A DNA stretch of 35,982 bases, from positions 1 to 35,982 of the IMG/VR virus record IMGVR_UViG_3300032092_003110. One strand, given 5' to 3'. The DNA comes from a virus. Under the pieces are notes generated by a model. It made no database searches. It worked only from the letters and a program-made list of their open reading frames with translations, and was not told the DNA's origin. Below, piece by piece: positions 24,111 to 32,583 of the stretch. A program made the translations under genes and the position numbers. Numbering within the stretch: position 1 is the first letter of the stretch; each line of letters starts with the position of its first letter.

Positions 24111-24665
24111 ATGGCAAACTCATCAGCCGGCGACTTGATTCGTCACTTGGAAGAAAACTTACAAAACACTAGACCAGTGAACTATAGGTACACCAGCACC
24201 AAAGAGTATCACGACTCTTTTCCCTGTGCTTATCGTCAATGGCGTGCCGACAGTCACTGTAATCTAATACACGGCTACAGCTTCAACATGAAGTTTTACT
24301 TTGGCACCAATGATCTGGATGCTCGCAACTGGGCTGCTGACTATGGCGGTCTCAAAGAACTCAAAGGTATATTAGAAAGTCAATTTGATCACACCTTGCT
24401 GGTGGCCGAAGACGATCCTGAACTGGACTTTTACAAAGAGATGGAACGGCGCAAGTTGGCCAAACTGACCATCCTACCCAAACTGGGCTGTGAAGGTCTA
24501 GCTGATCAGCTGTACAAGTATGTGAATGGTGTTTACATTCCTGACATGTGGGGGCAAGCTGAATCCAAACGCCTGTGGTGCTACCGTGTGGAAGTTCGCG
24601 AGACACAAAGCAACATGGCGTTTCGTGAAGGACATCGTGAGTGGAATGAAGATTTATTTGAATAA
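24111..24665 (+). CDS. queD: QueD-like 6-carboxy-tetrahydropterin synthase, phage type with altered metal site
   Basis: 184 residues, longer than E. coli QueD (121). The catalytic triad is readable: C50 in C-x3-HGY, then the Asp-His of SQFDHTLL and GCEGLA with the pterin-anchoring Glu. The last strand YRVEVRET.SN.A is typical. Compared with E. coli QueD from memory, the first zinc His (AAHRL) corresponds to Tyr41 (CAYRQW) and the second His of HGH is Tyr56 (HGYSF); H54 stays. H34 and H49 could be replacement ligands. It would make 6-carboxytetrahydropterin for QueE. It has its own promoter and is separated from folE by the HIT gene. Confidence 0.82.
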   Translation: MANSSAGDLIRHLEENLQNTRPVNYRYTSTKEYHDSFPCAYRQWRADSHCNLIHGYSFNMKFYFGTNDLDARNWAADYGGLKELKGILESQFDHTLLVAEDDPELDFYKEMERRKLAKLTILPKLGCEGLADQLYKYVNGVYIPDMWGQAESKRLWCYRVEVRETQSNMAFREGHREWNEDLFE

Positions 24666-24674
24666 GAGGACATG

Positions 24675-25499
24675 ATGGATTTCAAGTATGATATTGCAAT
24701 GCTGCTGGCCACCAGGAGCAGAACAGAAAGCCTAGGTCGTAGTATTCGTAGCCTGGTTGAGCAAGCTGAAAATATTGAACGAGTGCAACTTATGTTTGCA
24801 TTTGATCGAGATGATGAACTTGGTACTGAGTACTTTGCAACTGATCTGCAACCTTGGTTGGATGCAAGAAATATTGCATACACTGCAATGAAGTTTGATC
24901 GCATGGGCTATATTGGTCTGCACAAATACAACAACGCCATGGCAGCACAGACCAATGCCAAGTGGTTGTGTATTTGGAATGATGATGCTGTGATGGAAAC
25001 AGCAGCTTGGGATTCAGTTATCATGAGCTACGATAATCAGTTCAAGCTACTGAGCTATCGTACTCACAATCTACATCCATACAGCATTTTTCCTATTGTG
25101 CCGCGAAAATGGTATGATCTACTAGGCTACATCAGTCCACATCCCACACAAGATGGCTGGGTAAGTCAACAGGCATACATGCTGGATATCTACGAGCGTA
25201 TTGCTGTGGATGTGCTGCACGACAGATATGATCTAACAGGCAACAACAACGACGAAACATTCCAGAATCGTCCCATGCTTGAAGGCAAACCTGATGATCC
25301 TAGAGATTTTCACAGCAAACAAATGTTGGAATTGCGACACCGGGACTCGGCTAAACTGGCTACATACATGCGGTCCATTGGGATGAGCACAGTGTTCTTT
25401 GAAAATATTTTCAAAGGCACACAAGATCCCTGGGAAAAGCTGGCCAAAAACGACGTTAACAATCTTATGGTTCAGTTTGCCAATCCGCATAGTAAATAA
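24675..25499 (+). CDS. GT-A type (GT2-like) glycosyltransferase
   Basis: 274 residues from ATG 24675, which fits the GAGG five bases before it; ATG 24672 is the alternative. The N-terminus (DIAMLLATRSRTESLGRSIRSL) is the usual GT2 opening of strand, R, S-L. FAFDRDDELGT and WLCIWNDDAVME give the acidic DD motifs for metal and nucleotide sugar, the latter in the DxD position. LHPYSIFPIVPRKWYDLLGY follows as the acceptor-side segment. It lies between queD and a radical SAM gene, so glycosylation of the modified base is conceivable but equally it may act on virion glycans. Confidence 0.75.
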   Translation: MDFKYDIAMLLATRSRTESLGRSIRSLVEQAENIERVQLMFAFDRDDELGTEYFATDLQPWLDARNIAYTAMKFDRMGYIGLHKYNNAMAAQTNAKWLCIWNDDAVMETAAWDSVIMSYDNQFKLLSYRTHNLHPYSIFPIVPRKWYDLLGYISPHPTQDGWVSQQAYMLDIYERIAVDVLHDRYDLTGNNNDETFQNRPMLEGKPDDPRDFHSKQMLELRHRDSAKLATYMRSIGMSTVFFENIFKGTQDPWEKLAKNDVNNLMVQFANPHSK

Positions 25500-25502
25500 T
25501 CA

Positions 25503-27482
25503 ATGACACACAAAATTGCCTGGGTACAACCCAATTTCCAACAAGGTCCCAAAGAACTCAATGCTCATTACTTGCCATATTCAGCAGGTGTGATATGGAG
25601 TTATGCCATTACAGACCCCGAGATCAAACAAAACTTTGAACTCACTGAGTGGGTGTGGCGTAGAGATGAAGTTGAACCTGTTGTACAACGATTAGCCCAA
25701 AATGATATTGTGGCGTTTAGCACCTATGTATGGAATCACAATTACAATTATGAGCTTGCCCGACGAATCAAAGAGATCAACCCTGATATATTAACAGTGT
25801 TTGGCGGCCCTGAACCTGCTATCACTGACCCTGATCTGTTTCGTAAAAATCCTTTCATGGATGTGGTGATCACATTTGAAGGTGAGATAACTTTTCGTAA
25901 ATTACTGCAAGCCTACGAAAGTCGTAGCTTTGCACACATTCCCGGACTGCTGCTAAATCAAGATGGCGAGGCCGTAAACACTGGCGAAGCCAAACGCATT
26001 GAAAGTCTTGAAGAAGTGGTCAGCCCATACCTAGCCGGAGTGTTTGATCAGTTGATCGAAGACAACCCTGGCATCATGTGGCAGGGCACACTAGAGACTA
26101 GTCGCGGTTGCCCGTTTGCTTGCACATTCTGTGACTGGGGCAGCTTGACCTATAACAAAGTCAAGAAGTTTGAACTGGAGCGTGTGTTTGAAGAACTGGA
26201 ATGGATGGCCAAGCGTAACTTTGACTTTATCTCTATCACTGACGCCAACTTTGGCATGTTTGCTGAACGCGACAGCTTAATTGCAGACAAGATCATTGAG
26301 TGTCAAGAAAAGTACGGATCACCAAGAACATTCAGTGTGGCCTGGGCCAAGAATCAAAAGAAGGAAGTAGTAGACATTGTCAAAAAACTTCTGGATGCAC
26401 GTGGTTTCAACCAAGGTCTTACACTCAGCGTACAAAGTCTGGATCTTGATGTGCTGGAAAACATTCGTCGCAAAAACATGGAAATGAACAAGCTCAACGA
26501 AGTGTTTGAATTGTGTGAACAACGCAACATTCCCACATACACAGAACTGATTCTGGGCCTGCCAGGCGAAAGTCTTGAGTCTTGGAAAAAGAACTTCTGG
26601 ACCTTGTTTGAAATGGGCAACCATACTGGTCTCACAGTGTTTCAAGCACAGTTGCTGGAAAATGCTGAAATGAATCTGCTGCAAAAGAAACTGTTCAAGA
26701 TCTCCAGTCAGCCGGTAACCGACTACTTTTCGGGCAGCTACAGCAATGAGCATGTGGAAGAAAGCATTGATATCATTACCGGTACCAAAGACATGCCGTT
26801 TGACATCATGCTGGATGCACATGTGTTTAGTTGGTTTATCAACACATTCCACATCAATGGTGTCAGCACACTGTTGAGCCGTTTGATGTTCAAGTACAGC
26901 AAAGTGCCTTACAGTGAGTTCTACGATGAACTGTTTGAATTCATGCAACAGGATGAGTGGCTGCATCGTGAGCAAGAAGAAGTTCGCGAATACTATCGCA
27001 GTTGGATGACCACGGGCAAAATCAATCATCCCAACATTGGTATTGAAATACACGGGTGGAACCTGATCCACAGAACCATACTAAACATGCATGTGGAAAA
27101 ACAATACAACGGAATTTTTGACATGCTGGAAAGGTTCATGGCACGATATAATTTGCCTGTGGATCTGTTAAACAGCATCATGAGATTCCAACGTAGATAT
27201 CTAGTGGCATATGATGCCATGAACACATATCCTGAGAATCTTGAGCTAGATTACAATATCTGGGAATACCTCAGTTTTGATCATGACCTGGTACATGCAC
27301 CTACTACCTATCAACTGGAGTTTCCAGAAGACAAGACCATGAGCTTTCCCAAGTTCCTGGAACTGTTTTATTTTGCACGGCGACGAAACTTTGGCAAAGC
27401 CATGGTAGAACGAATTGGTCAAGACTCAAATGGAGCACGGCGTGGCGACGGTGCTAGTCGGGCCAAAATCACAGTAGAATGA
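25503..27482 (+). CDS. Radical SAM protein with B12-binding-type N-terminal domain
   Basis: 659 residues. The N-terminal 190 residues follow the B12-binding-type fold used by many radical SAM proteins (NDIVAFSTYVWNHNYNYELARRIKEIN, then TVFGGPEPAITDPDL). The cobalamin-coordinating DxHxxG is absent, so cobalamin may not be bound through His. The SAM cluster motif is C203-x3-C207-x2-C210 in SRGCPFACTFCDWG. ITDANFGMF and YTELILGLPGES match later radical SAM blocks. The C-terminal 250 residues are helical and specific. No reaction can be named. It follows the glycosyltransferase and overlaps the SGNH gene by ATGA. Confidence 0.85.
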   Translation: MTHKIAWVQPNFQQGPKELNAHYLPYSAGVIWSYAITDPEIKQNFELTEWVWRRDEVEPVVQRLAQNDIVAFSTYVWNHNYNYELARRIKEINPDILTVFGGPEPAITDPDLFRKNPFMDVVITFEGEITFRKLLQAYESRSFAHIPGLLLNQDGEAVNTGEAKRIESLEEVVSPYLAGVFDQLIEDNPGIMWQGTLETSRGCPFACTFCDWGSLTYNKVKKFELERVFEELEWMAKRNFDFISITDANFGMFAERDSLIADKIIECQEKYGSPRTFSVAWAKNQKKEVVDIVKKLLDARGFNQGLTLSVQSLDLDVLENIRRKNMEMNKLNEVFELCEQRNIPTYTELILGLPGESLESWKKNFWTLFEMGNHTGLTVFQAQLLENAEMNLLQKKLFKISSQPVTDYFSGSYSNEHVEESIDIITGTKDMPFDIMLDAHVFSWFINTFHINGVSTLLSRLMFKYSKVPYSEFYDELFEFMQQDEWLHREQEEVREYYRSWMTTGKINHPNIGIEIHGWNLIHRTILNMHVEKQYNGIFDMLERFMARYNLPVDLLNSIMRFQRRYLVAYDAMNTYPENLELDYNIWEYLSFDHDLVHAPTTYQLEFPEDKTMSFPKFLELFYFARRRNFGKAMVERIGQDSNGARRGDGASRAKITVE

Positions 27483-28138
27483 CCCGACTGTTTGCATTTG
27501 GTTGTAGTTTTACCAACTATCGCTGGAGCACGTGGGCAGACTGTTTGGCACCAGAATTTGATAGTTTTGAGAACTGGGGACAGAGCGGGGCAGGCAACGA
27601 ATTCATATTTAACAGCGTAATGGAGGCCGATCAGCGCCAGCAATTTGAGCCGCAAGATACTGTGATAGTGTGCTGGACCACTGCCACCCGAGAAGACAGA
27701 TATGTCAATGAACGTTGGCACACACTGGGAAATATGTTTAGTTGCCCGATATATAACAAAGACTACCTTGCCACACACATTGATGAGCGAGGACTACTAA
27801 TAAAAACCCTAGCTTACATCAAGGCAGTAAAAACATTGTTGGAAAAACGACAAGTGCAATGGAAGTTTTTATCCATGGATCATTTTGATTCTCTAAATAT
27901 CTATCAAGATGTAGTTGATTGTATTTTGCCTAGTTATCGAACTGTGCTGTTCAAAGACGGATGGCCCAACAGAAACGGTGACCCTCATCCTAGTCCTGCA
28001 GAGCATTTGGCCTATTTGGATAAAGTGTTGCCGGGCTGGGTGACAACACAATCTACTCGTGTTATAATGCAACAAGAAAGTATCAATCTAAATAAAGATC
28101 CCCGCAAGTCGGGAATGACAAAGGTAACAAGACTATGA
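27479..28138 (+). CDS. SGNH-like hydrolase-fold protein
   Basis: 219 residues. The N-terminus LFAFGCSFTNYRWSTWAD carries the block I-like G-C-S-F-T after the first strand. NWGQSGAGNEFIF is the block II/III Gly-Asn region. NGDPHPSPAEHLAYLDKVL near the C-terminus places D and H as in block V. These phage GCSFT proteins are probably related to SGNH esterases, but no substrate is known. Coupled by ATGA to both the radical SAM gene before and queE after. CTAAATA occurs at 28088, 40 bases before queE. Confidence 0.65.
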   Translation: MTRLFAFGCSFTNYRWSTWADCLAPEFDSFENWGQSGAGNEFIFNSVMEADQRQQFEPQDTVIVCWTTATREDRYVNERWHTLGNMFSCPIYNKDYLATHIDERGLLIKTLAYIKAVKTLLEKRQVQWKFLSMDHFDSLNIYQDVVDCILPSYRTVLFKDGWPNRNGDPHPSPAEHLAYLDKVLPGWVTTQSTRVIMQQESINLNKDPRKSGMTKVTRL

Positions 28139-28980
28139 AACTTAAAATTAGCGAACTATTTTATTCTGCACAAGGTGAAGGCCGTTATATTGGTGTACCC
28201 AGTGTGTTCTTGAGAACATTCGGATGCAACTTTACCTGTTCAGGATTTGGATGCAAACCCGGCGAGGTCAGCAAAGAGGCTGATGAGGTTGCAAAAACAG
28301 TTGAACTGTACAAGACATTTGAAGAACTTCCGCTGGTGAGCACAGGCTGCGATAGCTATGCCAGTTGGCATCCAGACTTCAAACATCTAAGTCCCACATT
28401 CACTCCTGAGCAATTGGTAGAAAAAATGGCTGCACTGCTACCAAACGGCAACTGGCAACAGCCCAATGGCAATCCGGTCCACTTGGTTATCACTGGTGGT
28501 GAACCATTGCTGGGTTGGCAACGTGCTTATCCAGAACTACTGGACCTGTTGCACGAACGTGGACTACGGCACATCACATTTGAAACCAATGGCACCCAAG
28601 ATCTCACTAGAGACTTCAGAAACTATCTTGCAAACTGGCACGGCGAAATTACATTTAGTGTAAGTCCCAAGCTATCGGTGTCAGGCGAAACCTGGGCAGA
28701 TGCCATCAAGCCCAACATTGTGCTTGATTACGAAACTCACGGAGTCACATACTTGAAGTTTGTGGTTGAAAAAGTCACAGACTTTGACGAACTAGATCGT
28801 GCGGTTGACGAATATCGCCTGGCAGGATTTGCTGGTCCTGTGTTTGTGATGCCAGTAGGCGGTGTTGTTAGTGTGTATGATGGCAACAGAATTCATGTTG
28901 CCGACGAAGCACTCAAACGAGGTTACTGGTATAGTCCACGGCTGCATGTGGACTTGTGGGGAAATGGTTGGGGGAAATAA
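28135..28980 (+). CDS. queE: QueE-like 7-carboxy-7-deazaguanine synthase with split cysteine motif
   Basis: 281 residues, longer than typical QueE (210-245). FYSAQGEGRYIGVPSVFLRTFGCN is the family opening (S-x-Q-G-E-G...G.P..F.R..GCN). C31 and C35 are in place, but the third cysteine two residues later is Phe38. C40 or, more likely, C72 in TGCDSYASW completes the cluster, because C-D is the usual C-D-T context. ITGGEPLL and FETNGT are the next QueE motifs. The enzyme converts 6-carboxytetrahydropterin to 7-carboxy-7-deazaguanine by radical SAM chemistry with Mg. With FolE and QueD it completes the route to CDG. Confidence 0.88.
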   Translation: MKLKISELFYSAQGEGRYIGVPSVFLRTFGCNFTCSGFGCKPGEVSKEADEVAKTVELYKTFEELPLVSTGCDSYASWHPDFKHLSPTFTPEQLVEKMAALLPNGNWQQPNGNPVHLVITGGEPLLGWQRAYPELLDLLHERGLRHITFETNGTQDLTRDFRNYLANWHGEITFSVSPKLSVSGETWADAIKPNIVLDYETHGVTYLKFVVEKVTDFDELDRAVDEYRLAGFAGPVFVMPVGGVVSVYDGNRIHVADEALKRGYWYSPRLHVDLWGNGWGK

Positions 28981-28981
28981 C

Positions 28982-29413
28982 ATGTTTGATTGGTTCAAGA
29001 AAAAAGCAAAAGCCAATGTTAGGCCACTGGATTCGGTGCCATGGGGAGACGAAACTCCTGTGCCTAAGGTCAAAGCAGCCAAGTTCAAAGAACCTGACAA
29101 AACAGCCAAACAGCTGGCCACAGAAAAAGGTGAGCCTTACATTGCCGTGCTGGGCATTGATGTAGATCCCAACAATCTGCACCAAGGTGCATTTGAATTA
29201 GACTGGAATGAGATCTTTGTGAATAGATTGATCAAGGCCGGATACATGCTCAAAAAAGATGATCCAGATTCTGAAATTGTGGACCGGTGGTTTCAAAATG
29301 TTTGCAGGCATGTGGTCATGGAAACTTGGGAACAAGAACAAGCCATTATCAAGGGTGCAGGGCAGTATGTAAACACTCGAGACATTGGCAACGGACGCAG
29401 CGAAGTATCATGA
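28982..29413 (+). CDS. Conserved-type phage protein of unknown function
   Basis: 143 residues from ATG 28982, one base after the queE stop. It has a basic N-terminus (MFDWFKKKAKANVRPLD), an acidic-aromatic middle (PYIAVLGIDVDPNNLHQGAFELDW) and a helical C-terminus with WFQNVCRHVVMETWEQEQA. I have a memory of similar hypothetical proteins in many marine T4-like phages but no known function. ATGA overlap with the next gene. The separate Cys is single, so no metal site is apparent. Confidence 0.65.
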   Translation: MFDWFKKKAKANVRPLDSVPWGDETPVPKVKAAKFKEPDKTAKQLATEKGEPYIAVLGIDVDPNNLHQGAFELDWNEIFVNRLIKAGYMLKKDDPDSEIVDRWFQNVCRHVVMETWEQEQAIIKGAGQYVNTRDIGNGRSEVS

Positions 29414-29886
29414 TTTTCAATCACATCAAACAGCTCAAGGCCGACGGCAAAAAGATTGGCATTACCTTCTCCACCTTTGACATGCTGCATGCAGGCCACA
29501 TTGCCATGCTATCAGAAGCCAAGAACCACTGTGACTATCTCATATGCGGATTACAAACTGATCCCACAATTGACAGACCCAATACCAAGAACAAACCCAT
29601 ACAAAGCATTGTAGAACGACAGATACAATTAGCCGCTTGTCGATATGTTGATGAAGTTGTGGTCTATCAAACCGAACAAGATCTTGTTGACCTCTTGCTA
29701 ATACTACCACTGGATGTTCGTGTGCTTGGTGTGGAATATCAAGATAAAGAATTTAGTGGCCAACACGAATGCTATCAACGTGACATTGAACTAGTGTTCA
29801 ATGGAAGAGATCACAGCTTTTCAAGTTCAAGTCTTCGCAAACGTGTGGTAGCTGCCGAAACTGAAAAAACATTACTGGCAAAATGA
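29410..29886 (+). CDS. Cytidylyl/adenylyltransferase-like nucleotidyltransferase
   Basis: 158 residues from ATG 29410 with ATGA overlap. GITFSTFDMLHAGHIAML is the family signature with HAGH as the HxGH motif, and SFSSSSLRKRV matches the S-S-T-x-L-R/I motif near the C-terminus. The fold joins CMP or AMP to a phosphorylated substrate such as glycerol phosphate, a heptose phosphate or pantetheine phosphate. The length and the phrase GITFSTFDMLHAGH are like TagD or HldE-C types. A role in making an activated sugar or polyol for the glycosyltransferases is a reasonable guess. Confidence 0.8.
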   Translation: MIFNHIKQLKADGKKIGITFSTFDMLHAGHIAMLSEAKNHCDYLICGLQTDPTIDRPNTKNKPIQSIVERQIQLAACRYVDEVVVYQTEQDLVDLLLILPLDVRVLGVEYQDKEFSGQHECYQRDIELVFNGRDHSFSSSSLRKRVVAAETEKTLLAK

Positions 29887-30620
29887 TCTTGTATGTGAAT
29901 GGTGATAGCCATGCGGCCGCAGCAGAGTGTGTGAATTCTCATGCCTGGGCTCTTGACGACGAAGTGTTCTGGGGACTAGGGCAACAACCGCATCCTGACA
30001 ACGAACGAGCCAGCTTTGGTTGCGAACTTGCCAACTGGCTATATGCGGTGCTTTACCTAGACGCACAGGCAGGTTGCAGCAACGCTCGCATCATGCGTAC
30101 CACGCGAGAGTGGATTGCTGCCAATCCTGATGCTGTTCAAGACTGCTTTATGGTAATACAGTGGACTACCTGGGAGCGACAAGAGTGGTGGCACAACGGC
30201 AAAGATTATCAAGTCAACGCCAGTGGCATTGATCACGTGCCACCAGAACTGCAAGATCGATACCGTCAATTTGTGCTGGATATAGACTGGCATCAGTGTC
30301 GTCAACAAGCACATGACGAAATTTGGGCATTTCATAACGAACTCAAACAGGCTGGAATCCGGCATGTGATGTTCAACGGCAATAACCATTTTGAAGATTT
30401 GTCCACACATTACGATTGGGGCACAAGTTACATTGACCCTTACAATGCAACAAAAACGTACGATTTTGTACTAAGACAACAAGGGTTTGTCACAGTTAGA
30501 CCAGATAGTTGGCATTTTGGGCCTGAAGCTCATTGCTTTTGGGGCGAATATCTGTTACAATACATTAAACACCACCAACTACTAGGCACCAATGAAATAC
30601 CTGCTAATCGACACGTCTAA
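29883..30620 (+). CDS. SGNH-like protein with GDS motif
   Basis: 245 residues. LYVNGDSHAAAAECV provides a clear G-D-S of block I. QAGCSNARIMRTT is the block II/III-like region, and DSWHFGPEAHCFWGEYL near the C-terminus holds D and H in block V position (D-x-x-H). It is the third SGNH-like protein in this window and the closest to the GDSL consensus. The likely activity is ester hydrolysis or acyl transfer on a glycan. The last 29 bases overlap the RNase H gene in another frame. Confidence 0.7.
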   Translation: MILYVNGDSHAAAAECVNSHAWALDDEVFWGLGQQPHPDNERASFGCELANWLYAVLYLDAQAGCSNARIMRTTREWIAANPDAVQDCFMVIQWTTWERQEWWHNGKDYQVNASGIDHVPPELQDRYRQFVLDIDWHQCRQQAHDEIWAFHNELKQAGIRHVMFNGNNHFEDLSTHYDWGTSYIDPYNATKTYDFVLRQQGFVTVRPDSWHFGPEAHCFWGEYLLQYIKHHQLLGTNEIPANRHV

Positions 30621-31635
30621 CATGTTCTTTCGTGCTCGGCATCAAGCACACCGAGCAGCAGACACCTGGACCAAGCTGGGCTTTGCACTGCACTTGACTA
30701 TCATGAGTGCAAACAAGGTAGCACGTGATCTTGGATGCGACCATGTGGTATTTGCACTGGAAGGTCGCAGCTGGCGCAAAGATCACTACAAGCCCTACAA
30801 GGCCAATCGTGCTGAAGCCCGTGGTGCCATGACCGAGACCGAAGCAGACGAAGACAAACTGTTCTGGGAGACCTATGATGAGCTGACCAAGTATTTGTCT
30901 ACTCGAACAAACTGTAGCGTGATTCGTTGTGCCACTGCTGAAGCAGATGATGTCATTGCAAGATGGATAGCCTTGCACCCACAAGATCAACACACCATTG
31001 TCAGCACAGATTCAGATTTTGTGCAGTTGGTGGCACCTAATGTGCAGCTTTACAACGGTGTAAATGATCACTTGTTCAGTGTGGATGGTGTTCGTGATGG
31101 CAAGGGCAAGAGCTTGAGTTTTGAAATCAAAAGCAACAGCAAGATCAAAGTGAACAAGCATGATCCTAAATTTGTACTGCCCAAAGACTATCAAAAGTGG
31201 GTGCTGTTTTTGAAATGCATGCGTGGCGATCCTGGAGACAATGTGTTCAGTGCATATCCTGGTGTGCGTATCAAGGGCACCAAAAAGGCAGTGGGACTCA
31301 CCGAAGCATTTGAAGATAGAAACAAAAAAGGCTACGCCTGGAACAATCTCATGCTGCAACGGTGGACCGACCACAATAAAAAAGAGCTGCGGGTATTGGA
31401 TGAATACGAACGCAACTGTACCTTGATTGATCTCACTGCACAACCGCAAGAGATCAAGGACGTGGTAGATGCTGCTATTCGAGAACAAATAAGCCACAAG
31501 GACGTGGGCATGGTTGGTGCGCAGTTCTTGAAATTTTGTGGCAAGTACGAACTGACCAAACTCAGCGATCATGCTGACGCGGTTGGTCGTTGGATGAATC
31601 AGACATACCAAGGAACTCTGAATGATATTAGCTAA
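30592..31635 (+). CDS. rnh: T4 RNase H-type 5'-3' exonuclease
   Basis: 347 residues, close to T4 RNase H (305). The acidic residues of the FEN/5' nuclease family are recognisable: LIDTSNMFFRA (first Asp), FALEGRSWRKDHYKPYKANR (basic arch segment), TAEADDVIARW (E and two D), STDSDFVQL (D-x-D) and RGDPGDNVF (the G-D-x-x-D-N helix-hairpin motif). It removes RNA primers from Okazaki fragments with gp43 and gp45. The start overlaps the SGNH gene by 29 bases, and the stop overlaps the next gene by 14. Confidence 0.88.
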   Translation: MKYLLIDTSNMFFRARHQAHRAADTWTKLGFALHLTIMSANKVARDLGCDHVVFALEGRSWRKDHYKPYKANRAEARGAMTETEADEDKLFWETYDELTKYLSTRTNCSVIRCATAEADDVIARWIALHPQDQHTIVSTDSDFVQLVAPNVQLYNGVNDHLFSVDGVRDGKGKSLSFEIKSNSKIKVNKHDPKFVLPKDYQKWVLFLKCMRGDPGDNVFSAYPGVRIKGTKKAVGLTEAFEDRNKKGYAWNNLMLQRWTDHNKKELRVLDEYERNCTLIDLTAQPQEIKDVVDAAIREQISHKDVGMVGAQFLKFCGKYELTKLSDHADAVGRWMNQTYQGTLNDIS

Positions 31636-32056
31636 ACCAGTGATTGCAGATCGCTACTGGATCTTGAAAAAAGACAACCACAAGGTTGGTGAAATTGAAG
31701 TAGACAACAACGGTGTGGTTGTAAAAATACAAAACACCGTAAAACGCTACACCACTATCAAGATGCTGGGCAGAGAGTCAGGCATTGAGTTTGCTCCGGT
31801 TGAGACCAGTACAGTGGTTCACGGCAATCAGGCCTACGGCTACGATACTGGCACCCCGGTATTCAATGTGCTGTGGGATGTCAAACACAAACTACCGTTG
31901 TTTACCAAAGAAGACAAAAGCAAGTCTTGGTTTGCAGCCGGATGGTATCGCGTGAAACAACACCGTACATGGAAAACCGTTCAGAATCCCAAACTCATTA
32001 CCTTGCAACGCTACACATACCAAGGTCCGTTTCACAGCAAAGAAGAAGCAAAATGA
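31622..32056 (+). CDS. Unknown protein, likely DNA- or RNA-binding by composition
   Basis: 144 residues, basic and beta-rich. Features are YWILKKDNHKVGEIEVDNNGVVV, then FNVLWDVKHKLPLFTKEDKSKSWFAAGW and a tail TWKTVQNPKLITLQRYTYQGPF. I recall similar sequences from many environmental phages annotated as hypothetical. It lies directly after RNase H with 14-base overlap and before a MazG-like gene, so a nucleic-acid related role is plausible but not shown. Confidence 0.65.
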   Translation: MILAKPVIADRYWILKKDNHKVGEIEVDNNGVVVKIQNTVKRYTTIKMLGRESGIEFAPVETSTVVHGNQAYGYDTGTPVFNVLWDVKHKLPLFTKEDKSKSWFAAGWYRVKQHRTWKTVQNPKLITLQRYTYQGPFHSKEEAK

Positions 32057-32421
32057 CCAATCCATTCAGGGACCAAGAAAAGTTTATGCGAGCATGTGAT
32101 CAGAAAACTGATGCGTATGCAATTTCTCAGTACAAGATGTATTTGAATCTAATAGACGAAGAGCATGCTGAACTCAAACAAGCAATTGCAGACGATGACA
32201 TGACTGAACAGTTAGATGCCTTGATTGATATCCTGGTGGTCACAATTGGTGCTATTCACAGTGCTGGCTTTGACGGTGAAGGCGCCTGGAAAGAAGTTAT
32301 GAGCACAAACTTTGCCAAGATTGATCGAGAAACCGGCAAGGTGCGCAAGCGTGAAGACGGCAAGGTACTCAAGCCAGTGGGCTGGAAGTCTCCGGAGTTG
32401 AGCGGTTTTTTAAAGAAATAA
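32053..32421 (+). CDS. MazG-like nucleotide pyrophosphohydrolase
   Basis: 122 residues from ATG 32053 with ATGA overlap. The all-alpha NTP pyrophosphatase pattern is EEHAELKQA (E-x2-E) and, about 20 residues on, EQLDALIDILVVTIG (E-x2-D-x2-D). STNFAKIDRETGKVRKREDGKVLKP is a C-terminal segment I have seen in phage MazG-like proteins. The family hydrolyses (d)NTPs or related nucleotides to monophosphates and can influence nucleotide pools or stringent signalling. Substrate unknown. Confidence 0.8.
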   Translation: MTNPFRDQEKFMRACDQKTDAYAISQYKMYLNLIDEEHAELKQAIADDDMTEQLDALIDILVVTIGAIHSAGFDGEGAWKEVMSTNFAKIDRETGKVRKREDGKVLKPVGWKSPELSGFLKK

Positions 32422-32427
32422 TATACC

Positions 32428-32583
32428 ATGCGACTGGTCCATGATGAATACAACGACTGCTGGGTTTGGGTTGAAGATCACAATGAAGATCTAGAACTCA
32501 GTCCGCATTTTGACTACGAAGAAGACGCAATTCAGTGGCGTGATCGAATGAGACAAGAACCAAGCCATGTCAAAAACTCGTGA
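32428..32583 (+). CDS. Small acidic unknown protein
   Basis: A 51-residue frame MRLVHDEYNDCWVWVEDHNED and on, stopping at TGA 32581-32583. It is rich in Asp, Glu, His and Trp. It overlaps the next gene by 17 bases and starts six bases after the MazG-like stop, so it fits the packing of real genes here. The short length means the call rests on fit, not on homology. Confidence 0.5.
   Translation: MRLVHDEYNDCWVWVEDHNEDLELSPHFDYEEDAIQWRDRMRQEPSHVKNS

Noticed and set aside
25494-25503. TAAATA four bases before the radical SAM start, as a further late box
   Set aside because: It is made by the last AAA and TAA codons of the preceding gene and its spacing differs from the other three cases.
26319-27071. 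250-residue minus-strand open frame
   Set aside because: It is antisense to the radical SAM gene, which has clear motifs; the composition (Phe, Val, His, Gln rich) is that of a shadow frame.
31012-31611. 199-residue minus-strand open frame
   Set aside because: It is antisense to the RNase H gene with all catalytic motifs intact on the plus strand.
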